The notes beneath the pieces are model-generated. The model did not search any database, was not told where the DNA came from, and saw nothing but the letters and a program-made list of their open reading frames with translations. The translations under genes were made by a program, and so were the position numbers. 64,000 nt of DNA from UBA1479 sp040221095 (lineage in GTDB: Bacteria; Pseudomonadota; Alphaproteobacteria; Rhodospirillales; Casp-alpha2), in the NCBI GenBank assembly GCA_040221095.1, contig JAVJVP010000003.1:496001-560000 (forward strand). Reading direction: 5' to 3'. The stretch's first letter is position 1, and each line of letters begins with the position of its first letter. Shown one piece after another: positions 57,741-64,000 of this stretch.

Positions 57741-58331
57741 ATGCTGACCTTCGCCGCCGCCTGCTTTTTCCTGTTCATCACGCCGGGGCCGGGGGTGCTG
57801 TCGCTGGCCGGGGTCGGCTCCGGTTTCGGCTTCGCCCAGGGGCGGCGCTACATGATCGGGCTGTTCCTGGGCACCAACTTCGTGGCGCTGGCCGTGGTCA
57901 CGGGCCTGGCCGCCGCCGTGCTGGCCGTGCCCCATGTCCGCACGGTGCTGCTTTACGCCTCGGCGGCCTATCTTCTGTATCTGGCGCTGCGCATCGCCTT
58001 CGCCGGCTCCAAGATCGCCTTCATCGAACGTCAGTCCGCGCCGGGCGTGATGGGCGGCTTGATGCTGCAGGCGATCAACCCCAAGGCCTATGCGGTGAAC
58101 ACGGCCTTCTTTTCGGGCTTCGCGTTCATGTCCGACAATCTGGCCATGGAGCTTGCGATCAAGTTCGCGATCATGAACGCGATCTGGGTCGGCATCCATT
58201 TCCTGTGGCTATGGGCCGGGGTGACCCTGCACCGCCTGGACCTCCCCGACCGGGTCCAGTTCGCCATCAACGTCGCCATGGCCCTGTCCATGCTGGCGGT
58301 CGTCGTCCTCGCGGTGCTGGCCCAGCAGTAG
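57741..58331 (+). CDS. LysE/RhtB-family translocator
   Basis: A 196-residue inner-membrane protein with six hydrophobic segments and the family signature FITPGPGVLSLAGVGSGFGF near the N-terminus. LysE/RhtB members export amino acids such as lysine, threonine or homoserine lactone. The substrate is not visible. ATG 57741. It converges with the Crp/Fnr gene across a GC hairpin. Confidence 0.92.
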   Translation: MLTFAAACFFLFITPGPGVLSLAGVGSGFGFAQGRRYMIGLFLGTNFVALAVVTGLAAAVLAVPHVRTVLLYASAAYLLYLALRIAFAGSKIAFIERQSAPGVMGGLMLQAINPKAYAVNTAFFSGFAFMSDNLAMELAIKFAIMNAIWVGIHFLWLWAGVTLHRLDLPDRVQFAINVAMALSMLAVVVLAVLAQQ

Positions 58332-58353
58332 GCACCGTCGTCAGGCGGGTGCC
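58331..58353. terminator. Hairpin between convergent lysE and crp/fnr genes
   Basis: GGCACC (58331-58336) and GGTGCC (58348-58353) form a perfect 6-bp stem between the two convergent stop codons. There is no U-run, so it is only a weak terminator candidate. Confidence 0.3.
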
Positions 58354-58355
58354 GC

Positions 58356-59129
58356 CTAGTCGGGCTGCGTCTTGGCGTAGGAGGCCAGGGTCTCGGCGTT
58401 GGTGATGACGATGCTGGTTGTCTCAATGGCGATGGCGCCGCTGTCCTCCAGTTTTTGCAGGGCATTGGCGACCGACTGCCGGGTCGCGCCGATCATGTGC
58501 GACAGTTTTGATTGCTTGATCAGGCCGACGCGCAGCTTGCCGTCCTCGGACCGTTTGGCGTTTTCCGCCAGTTCCGAAATCAGCAGGGCGACGCGTTCCG
58601 TCGTCGTATGGGTCGCCAGGGTCTGCGCCAGTTTCGAATAGCGCTGGCCCTTGAAGCCGAGACATTCGATCAGCGCCAGGGCAAAGGGGGCGGAATCCCG
58701 GATGAAGGCCTTAAGGTTATCGTGGTCCAGGTAGAGGGCGCGCACGGTGCCGAGCGCCCGTGCCCCCCACATGTGTTCGTGGTCGCCGAACACGTAGGGT
58801 CCGCCCACGAAATCGCCGGCCTGCCAGGCGCCCAGGATCAATTCGCGGCCGCCCTGGCTTTCGAACATGCTTTCGACGGTGCCGGCGGTGATGATGTGGA
58901 TGCCGTTGGCCTTGTCGCCTTGACGGATCAGGAAGGTCCGGTTGGTGTAATCGCGGCTGATCGCGCGGCGGATGGTTTCCTGCTTCGTTTCCGCGTCAAG
59001 AATGTCCAGCAGGTACCTGCCGGCGTTCGGTGCATGGTCGTCTTGCGGCGTCATCAACATGTGGCGGGCCAATCGCAGGGGCGGCAGGGGCCGGGTGTCG
59101 CTAAGGTCGCGAGGGTCAGTAGACCGCAT
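58356..59129 (-). CDS. Crp/Fnr-family transcriptional regulator
   Basis: A 257-residue regulator with an N-terminal cyclic-nucleotide-binding fold (IHIITAGTVESMFESQGGRE) and a C-terminal winged helix (KQSKLSHMIGATRQSVANAL). No FNR-type N-terminal cysteine cluster is seen, so it is not an oxygen sensor of the [4Fe-4S] type. ATG 59129 or ATG 59060. It is on the same strand as, and follows, the tau-like uptake genes after an intrinsic terminator, and might control them. Confidence 0.92.
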   Translation of the reverse strand: MRSTDPRDLSDTRPLPPLRLARHMLMTPQDDHAPNAGRYLLDILDAETKQETIRRAISRDYTNRTFLIRQGDKANGIHIITAGTVESMFESQGGRELILGAWQAGDFVGGPYVFGDHEHMWGARALGTVRALYLDHDNLKAFIRDSAPFALALIECLGFKGQRYSKLAQTLATHTTTERVALLISELAENAKRSEDGKLRVGLIKQSKLSHMIGATRQSVANALQKLEDSGAIAIETTSIVITNAETLASYAKTQPD

Positions 59130-59167
59130 CGCACCATGACTGGCAAATTCTACGTGAGCAGGCGCAC

Positions 59168-59205
59168 AAAAAACCGCCCGCCGGGATGGGGCATCCGGCG
59201 GGCGG
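59168..59205 (-). terminator. Intrinsic terminator after the tau-like operon
   Basis: On the minus strand, an 11-bp perfect GC stem (59205-59195 with 59184-59174) with a 10-base loop is followed by six T residues (59173-59168). It lies 18 bases beyond the binding-protein gene stop. This is the strongest terminator in the window. Confidence 0.88.
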
Positions 59206-59222
59206 CTTTGGCGTGGGGCAGA

Positions 59223-60236
59223 CTATTCGAGAATGGACTGCAGATAGTCCGGGCGCATGAAGTCCGCGAACTGTTCGCGCGTCAGCTGCTTGGGCAGGCG
59301 GTCCTGTTCGACCAAGAAGGACGAGGTCGACAGCAACGTATCGACGAACGCGGACCCGGGCTTTGACTTTGCCGTGCCCATGTAGGCGTCGGTGACCTGC
59401 TTGGCGCAAGGCACCATTTCCGTGCCCTTCATCATGCGCGTGGCGTCTTCGAGCGGCAGTTCGAGCTCCTTGGCGATGATCGCGGCGGTCTTGCCGGGAT
59501 TGTTGATCCAGAAATCGATCCCGGCGCATTCCGCCTTGAGGAACTTCTTCACGTAGTCGGGATACTTGGCGGCGAAATCGTTCATCACGACGCCGACGTC
59601 CCAGGTGGGATATCCGCGCGACGCCATGATGCCGGACGTCATGAAGATATGGCCGCCGTTCTTGACCGCCTTGTTCAGGTTCGGCTCCCAGAACCAGGCC
59701 GCGTCGATGTCGCCGCGGGTCCAGGCGACGGCGATGTCGTTGGGGCGCAGGTCGAGAATCTTCATCGATGCCGGATCGACGCCTTCGTCGGCCAGGGCCT
59801 TCAGCAGCAGGTAGTGGGTCGTCGATCCGAACGGCGCGGCCAGGGTCTTGCCCTTGAGGTCCTTGAAGCCCTTGATGTTGGCCGAGGTGCGCACGGCCAT
59901 GGCTTCGACGTAGTCGAGCATGTTGAGCACCATGATGCCCTGGATCGGCAGGCCGCGGGTCACGCCGATGGCCGTCGGCGGATTGCCGAGACCGCCGAAA
60001 TCGACCTGCTTGGCGGCGATCGCGCGCAGCATGTCGCCGCCGCCGCCGACCTTGATGTACTTGATCTCGACGCCCGGCATTTCCTTCTGCACCAGGCCCA
60101 AGGACTTGGTCACCAGTTGGGCGTTGACCAGGTTCAGGTATCCGACGGTCACCGTCTTCGGGGCGTCGGCCATGGCCGTGGTCGTGAGCGCGGCCGAGAC
60201 CGCAAGCGCGCTTAGCGTCTGTCTGATCGTTTTCAT
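59223..60236 (-). CDS. Taurine/sulfonate-type ABC substrate-binding protein
   Basis: A 337-residue periplasmic binding protein. The signal peptide is MKTIRQTLSALAVSAALTTT (cleavage near AMA-DA). Segments VTVGYLNLVNAQLVTKS, FGSTTHYLLLKALADEG and AVAWTRGDIDAAWFWEP match the TauA/SsuA group, most like TauA. ATG 60236 has TTAGGAGA 6 bases upstream, the clearest ribosome binding site of the operon. The ligand is probably a sulfonate, but amide or amino acid ligands are possible in this superfamily. Confidence 0.9.
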   Translation of the reverse strand: MKTIRQTLSALAVSAALTTTAMADAPKTVTVGYLNLVNAQLVTKSLGLVQKEMPGVEIKYIKVGGGGDMLRAIAAKQVDFGGLGNPPTAIGVTRGLPIQGIMVLNMLDYVEAMAVRTSANIKGFKDLKGKTLAAPFGSTTHYLLLKALADEGVDPASMKILDLRPNDIAVAWTRGDIDAAWFWEPNLNKAVKNGGHIFMTSGIMASRGYPTWDVGVVMNDFAAKYPDYVKKFLKAECAGIDFWINNPGKTAAIIAKELELPLEDATRMMKGTEMVPCAKQVTDAYMGTAKSKPGSAFVDTLLSTSSFLVEQDRLPKQLTREQFADFMRPDYLQSILE

Positions 60237-60310
60237 TGTTGGTCTCCTAAAGCTCCCTGTGTTGCGTTCATGAGAGGTGTTCCTCCATGCCTTCGGTCGT
60301 TTGTTATGGG

Positions 60311-61144
60311 TTAGCCGTCGCTTCGTCGGCGGCGGGTCCAGGGCATCAGCAGATTGCCGATCCCCCGCATGGCGTAGTCGAGAAAGACGCCGGTCAGACC
60401 AAGGACGATGAGCCCCATGATGACCACGTCGCTGAGCAGAAATTTGGCGGCATCCCAGATCATCCAGCCGATCCCGGCCGTCGCGGCGACGATCTCGGCC
60501 GCGACCAGGACGGTGTAGGTGAAGCCGAGTGAAATCCGCATGCCTGTCAGGATGATCGGCCCGGCGCCGGGCAGATAGACCTGGAACAGAAGCTGGCGGC
60601 GGGTCGCACCCAGGGATCGGGCGGCCCGCACATAGATCGGGTCGATGTTGGTGACGGCCTGAATCGTGGCGATGATGATGCCGGGCAGGCCGGCCAGGAA
60701 CAGCAGCGCCAGTTTGGATTCCTCGCCGATGCCGAGCCACATGACGAGCAGGGTATAAAGCCCGAGCGGCGGCAGCGGACGGTAGAACTCGATTGCCGGG
60801 CTGAACACCGCGTTGGCCGACCGCGACACGCCCATGGCGATGCCCAGGGGGATGCCGACCAGACAGGCCAGGCCGAACCCGGCCATGATCCGGTACAGGC
60901 TGGTGCTGATGTGTTCCAGCAGGGTCGAGCCCTGATAGCCGCGCGTCGCGGCCTTCACGAAGGCGTCGTAGACGGCGCCGGGGCGGGGCAGGAACAGTTC
61001 GTTGGCGAAACCGAATTCGGTGACGAAGACCCAGGCGGCGAACATGAAGGCGATGGAACCCGCCATCATCCATTGATAACGGTTGGGCGCCTTCAGCCAC
61101 CGCGGCCGGGGGATCGCGAACGGGCGTTTAGCGGCCAACAGCAT
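60311..61144 (-). CDS. Taurine/sulfonate-type ABC permease
   Basis: A 277-residue inner-membrane permease with six hydrophobic segments and the EAA-type loop (YVRAARSLGATRRQLLFQVY) that contacts the ATPase. It closely follows the TauC/SsuC pattern, including PALGLYTLLV-like LPPLGLYTLLVMW. It lies between the M20 amidohydrolase gene (18 bases) and the binding protein gene (74 bases). No ATPase gene is found in the operon as visible. Confidence 0.92.
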   Translation of the reverse strand: MLLAAKRPFAIPRPRWLKAPNRYQWMMAGSIAFMFAAWVFVTEFGFANELFLPRPGAVYDAFVKAATRGYQGSTLLEHISTSLYRIMAGFGLACLVGIPLGIAMGVSRSANAVFSPAIEFYRPLPPLGLYTLLVMWLGIGEESKLALLFLAGLPGIIIATIQAVTNIDPIYVRAARSLGATRRQLLFQVYLPGAGPIILTGMRISLGFTYTVLVAAEIVAATAGIGWMIWDAAKFLLSDVVIMGLIVLGLTGVFLDYAMRGIGNLLMPWTRRRRSDG

Positions 61145-61162
61145 GTCCTTTCGCCTTTCCTG

Positions 61163-62461
61163 TCATTGCCGGACGCCGAGAATGTCCATGATGGTCAGGG
61201 CGTAGATCTTCGCCGCCGTGACGGACTTGGGCACGGAAATGCACTCGTTTACCGGCGCCCATCCGTCCTCGCCCGGCCCGAAGGTCACCGCGTTCATGCC
61301 GGCCTCGCGGAATCGGATGGTGTCGTTGAAGGCGTTCTTGCGGTTGATCCGGGGCTCGTCCCCCATCAGGCGGCGGTAGGACCGGCGGATCGAAACGCAG
61401 GGCTGTTCGTCCGCGCCGACGGCCTTGGTCGCCTCGACGAACAGCGACCCCGGGACCTGACGGGCCGTGAAGGACGCGGAATTCCGCCCGCCGAGCACGC
61501 CCGCCACCGTCGCGTTGATGTCGGCCAGAATGCTGTCCAGGGTCATGCCCGGAACGATGCCGACGACGGCGACGGTCAGCAGGCAGTCGTCGGGAGAGAA
61601 CTGCATTTCCCCCGGCAGGCCGCCCTGAATGCGCACGACGGACAGGCACGGCGGGGTGTTGCCCATCAATTCCGCCTGTTCGTGGGTGAACGGCATGCTG
61701 TTCAGATGGGGAATGATGTCGGCCGCCAGCGAGATCGCGTTGACGCCCGTGTCGGGCCGCCAGATGTGCGACTTCACGCCCTGCAGGGCGATCTCGATCA
61801 GGCAGTGGCCGGAATTGGCGACGGAAATGTTCATGCCCCAATCGGGGCTGTCGCCGCCCCAGGCGGTCGGCTCGGCGGTGATCGAATAGTCGGCGCGCAG
61901 GCCGACTTCCTGGCACATGTAGATCGACCCGTGGGGGCCGTCCTTTTCCTCGTCGACCGTGAAGCAGCAGATCAGGTCGCCGTTCAGTTTCACGCCCTCG
62001 TCGATGATCGCTTTGACCGCGACCAGCGCCGCCGCCATGTTGGCTCGCGTGTCCGAGGTGCCGCGGGCGTACAGCCAGTCGCCGTGACGCGTCGCGCGGA
62101 ACGGATCGCCGCCGCACTTGTCCCATTTCTCCGGCTCGACCGCAGGATAGGTGTCCAGGTGATCGTTGATCATCAGACTCGGGCCACCCTTGGGCCCGGT
62201 CAGGCGGCCGACGACGTTGGGCCGGTGGGGCACGGATTCATGTTTTTCCACGGCCATGCCCATGACCTCGAGCTTGCCCGCGACCAGCAGGGCAATGGCC
62301 TCTTCCTCGCCGGCCGGAATGTCCGGGTCCAGGGGATTGGCCGAATTCGGCTGTCCCGTGCGAATCAGTTCCGTGGTCAGCTCCTGCCAGGCGGGCTCGG
62401 TAATCCGCGCAAGCACGCGGGCTTCAAGTTCGGTGAGGTCGTGGGCGGTCGTCTGGTCCAT
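61163..62461 (-). CDS. M20-family amidohydrolase (ArgE/DapE type)
   Basis: A 432-residue cytoplasmic metallo-amidohydrolase. Zinc-ligand segments are INDHLDTYP, RGTSDTRANM, FTVDEEKDGPHG and TAEPTAW, in the order expected for ArgE/DapE/CPG2. The C-terminal GPGEDGWAPVNECI contains the last His/Glu-type motif, although the usual final His is not obvious. ATG 62461 has CAGGA upstream. As first gene of the uptake operon it may hydrolyse the imported compound, for instance an N-acylated amine. Confidence 0.9.
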   Translation of the reverse strand: MDQTTAHDLTELEARVLARITEPAWQELTTELIRTGQPNSANPLDPDIPAGEEEAIALLVAGKLEVMGMAVEKHESVPHRPNVVGRLTGPKGGPSLMINDHLDTYPAVEPEKWDKCGGDPFRATRHGDWLYARGTSDTRANMAAALVAVKAIIDEGVKLNGDLICCFTVDEEKDGPHGSIYMCQEVGLRADYSITAEPTAWGGDSPDWGMNISVANSGHCLIEIALQGVKSHIWRPDTGVNAISLAADIIPHLNSMPFTHEQAELMGNTPPCLSVVRIQGGLPGEMQFSPDDCLLTVAVVGIVPGMTLDSILADINATVAGVLGGRNSASFTARQVPGSLFVEATKAVGADEQPCVSIRRSYRRLMGDEPRINRKNAFNDTIRFREAGMNAVTFGPGEDGWAPVNECISVPKSVTAAKIYALTIMDILGVRQ

Positions 62462-62776
62462 GTCGATTCCTGCTGGATATTCGCTGCTGGCCGCCCCCCG
62501 ATGAGCGCGCTGGCGGTCTTTGCATCCGAACATTGCATGGGCCATGCCAAAGGGGCTCTTGGCGGCTGCGAGCCACCGGCCCTCATCGAGGGTCGGCGAT
62601 AAAGTGTTGAATAATTTATATAATTACAGAATCCGTGCGCCCTTGGGCGGGCGTTTCGGCGGAGGTAAATTTTTACGCCGGAGTAGGTTCTTGGGCGATT
62701 AATGGGCAGGCGGGGGGCGGTTGCCCGTGGCTAAGGCAGGACGCCCCAAGGGGCATGGCCCGGCCGGTTGCCCCGT
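62462..62776. other. 315-base gap between trkH and the M20 gene
   Basis: No gene is seen here. An AT-rich block (about 62597-62635) lies some 135-175 bases upstream of the M20 gene on the minus strand and is the likely promoter region of that operon. The part next to trkH (62700-62776) contains short GC hairpins, such as GCCCC-TT-GGGGC on the minus strand, that might end the trkH transcript, but no U-run follows. Confidence 0.6.
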
Positions 62777-64000
62777 TCAATTGCGCCAGAACGCACGGGT
62801 GAACAGGATGATCACCGTGAACAGTTCCAGGCGGCCCAGCAGCATGCCGATGGACATCAGCCACTTCGCCCCGTCGTGCAGGTCGGTGAAGGTGGTGGCC
62901 GGGCCCGTCTCGCCCAGGGCCGGGCCGACGTTGGCGATGGCCGTGGCGGCCGTCGAGAACGCGGTCACGAAGTCGAGGCCGAGAAAGCCCAGCCCCAGCG
63001 CCAGCACGGTGAAGCAGAGGAACCAGACGAAGAAGAACGACAGCACTGAGATGATGACCTCGTCCGAGATCGGCTGCTTGTTGTAGTGCGGAATGAACAC
63101 GCCGTGTGGGTGCAGCAGGTGGCGCAGTTGGGTGCGGCAGGCGGCGTAGAGGATCTGGAAGCGGAACACCTTGATGCCGCAGGTCGTCGACCCGGCGCAG
63201 CCGCCGATGAACATAATGAAGAAGAAGATCGGTAGGGCGAAATGCCCCCACAGGGAATAGTCGTCCGTGGCGAAGCCGGTGCCGGTGATGATCGAGATGA
63301 TGTTGAAGGTCGCGAGGCGCAGGGCATCCGCCGGATGCTTTTCCTGTTCGAGCCACAGCCACATGGCGGTCACCAGAACCACGGCGGCAACCGTGGTCAG
63401 AAACCATTGCACCTGCGGGTCGCGGGGCAGGGCCGTGAACTGGCCCTGCAACATTCGTACGTAGGCGATGAAGGGCAGGGCCCCGACAACCATGCCCAGA
63501 GAGGCGATGTAATCAATGGACGCGCTGTTGAAGTAGCCAATGGAATCGTCCCGGGTCGAATAACCGCCCGTGGCGATGGTGGTCATGGCGTGGGCCACGG
63601 CGTCGAAGCCGCTCATCCCCGCCAGCCAGAACGCCCCGGCCCAGACCATGGTCAGGAACAGGTAGATAACGCCGATGGTGCTGGCGATCTGGGCCACCCG
63701 GGGCATCGCCTTCTCCGTCGACTGGTCCGTGGATTCCATGCGGAACAATTGCATGCCGCCGACCTTCAGCATGGGCAGGATGGCGATCGCCATGACGATG
63801 ATCCCGATGCCGCCGAGCCATTGCAGCAGCGCCCGCCACAGCAGGATGCCGGGCGGCAGGGTGTCAAGGTCGGTGAGGATGGTCGAACCCGTGGTGGTCA
63901 GGCCCGACATGGCCTCGAAGAAGGCGTCGGTGAAGCTCAGGTCCCGTTCCGAAAACATGAAGGGGATGGACGCGAACACGGTCAGGGCGACCCAGGTCAG
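62777..64000 (-). CDS. trkH: TrkH-family potassium transporter, C-terminal part
   Basis: About 407 residues of a potassium channel-like transporter. The frame is open through the window edge, so the N-terminus lies beyond 64000. The four selectivity-filter loops are visible: TTTGST, TIATGGYST, IITGTGFAT and AIANVGPAL. Ten or so membrane helices alternate with them. It would pair with a TrkA-type NAD-binding regulator encoded elsewhere. The GTG at 63979 is internal and not the start. Confidence 0.95.
   Translation of the reverse strand: MTWVALTVFASIPFMFSERDLSFTDAFFEAMSGLTTTGSTILTDLDTLPPGILLWRALLQWLGGIGIIVMAIAILPMLKVGGMQLFRMESTDQSTEKAMPRVAQIASTIGVIYLFLTMVWAGAFWLAGMSGFDAVAHAMTTIATGGYSTRDDSIGYFNSASIDYIASLGMVVGALPFIAYVRMLQGQFTALPRDPQVQWFLTTVAAVVLVTAMWLWLEQEKHPADALRLATFNIISIITGTGFATDDYSLWGHFALPIFFFIMFIGGCAGSTTCGIKVFRFQILYAACRTQLRHLLHPHGVFIPHYNKQPISDEVIISVLSFFFVWFLCFTVLALGLGFLGLDFVTAFSTAATAIANVGPALGETGPATTFTDLHDGAKWLMSIGMLLGRLELFTVIILFTRAFWRN

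Noticed and set aside
60237..61100. Upstream extension of the TauA-like frame over the permease gene
   Set aside because: It is a shadow of the permease in another frame. The start at 60236 has a signal peptide and a strong ribosome binding site.
1..64000. CRISPR array, insertion sequences, prophage or plasmid origin
   Set aside because: No regularly spaced repeats, transposase-like frames, phage structural genes or iteron clusters were seen. The window reads as ordinary chromosome.

Overview
The window is a GC-rich stretch of chromosome from an alphaproteobacterium, most likely of the Rhodospirillales type. The signs are the block maoC-like/ribF/ileS/lspA/BamF-like lipoprotein/two M16 peptidases, a DUF3126 gene, a class II DAHP synthase, Coq7, and the pgi-to-mutL junction at the left edge. 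It is almost fully coding, with many 1-8 base gene overlaps. I see no transposase, integrase array, prophage or CRISPR array. One tRNA (Leu, CAA) is present.

Layout. 1-10144 is a single minus-strand block of housekeeping and envelope genes: a MaoC hydratase, ribF, ileS, lspA and a BamF-like lipoprotein, then an inactive/active pair of M16 peptidases, pgi and the first codons of a probable mutL. 10306-17975 holds a periplasmic M23 peptidase, a tartrate/D-malate-type dehydrogenase overlapping a small [2Fe-2S] ferredoxin, DUF3126, an Lrp regulator divergent from a homodimeric 2-oxoacid dehydrogenase E1-like enzyme, and an orphan OmpR-type regulator. 18093-23068 holds tRNA-Leu, a TauD-type dioxygenase, a YqaA-type membrane protein, dsbB, coq7, a zinc alcohol dehydrogenase and trmJ. 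23337-32859 holds a hybrid signalling protein (HisKA-PAS-PAS-GGDEF-EAL), a formyltransferase-fold protein, cysS, nadE, pncB-like and DAHP synthase.

33094-45723 holds a DUF547 protein, a four-gene Gld-type ABC transporter operon, a PAS/EAL protein, a cyclic-nucleotide-binding/TPR protein divergent from a PagL-type lipid A deacylase, and a TPR/glycosyltransferase-like protein. 45946-52045 holds ArsC, MscS, an unknown secreted protein, a three-gene cluster of RimK-like ATP-grasp ligase, inactive-transglutaminase 7TM protein and retropepsin-like protease, and recX. 52063-58331 holds an ABC-2 permease, argD-argF-GNAT-hslO, a lipoprotein and a LysE exporter. 58356-64000 holds a Crp/Fnr regulator, a taurine-type ABC uptake pair with an M20 amidohydrolase but no ATPase gene, and the C-terminal part of a TrkH potassium transporter.

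The points most worth a second look are these: the conserved but poorly understood ATP-grasp/7TM/retropepsin trio (48361-51372); a promoter and intrinsic-terminator arrangement that could be a transcription attenuator ahead of argD-argF (52945-53063); paired PhaR-like palindromes 21 bp apart ahead of the MaoC gene (10201-10235); a histidine-kinase phosphoacceptor domain fused to GGDEF-EAL without a kinase ATPase domain (23906-26287); a low-GC patch inside ileS (5881-6120); and the tau-like uptake operon without an ATPase.
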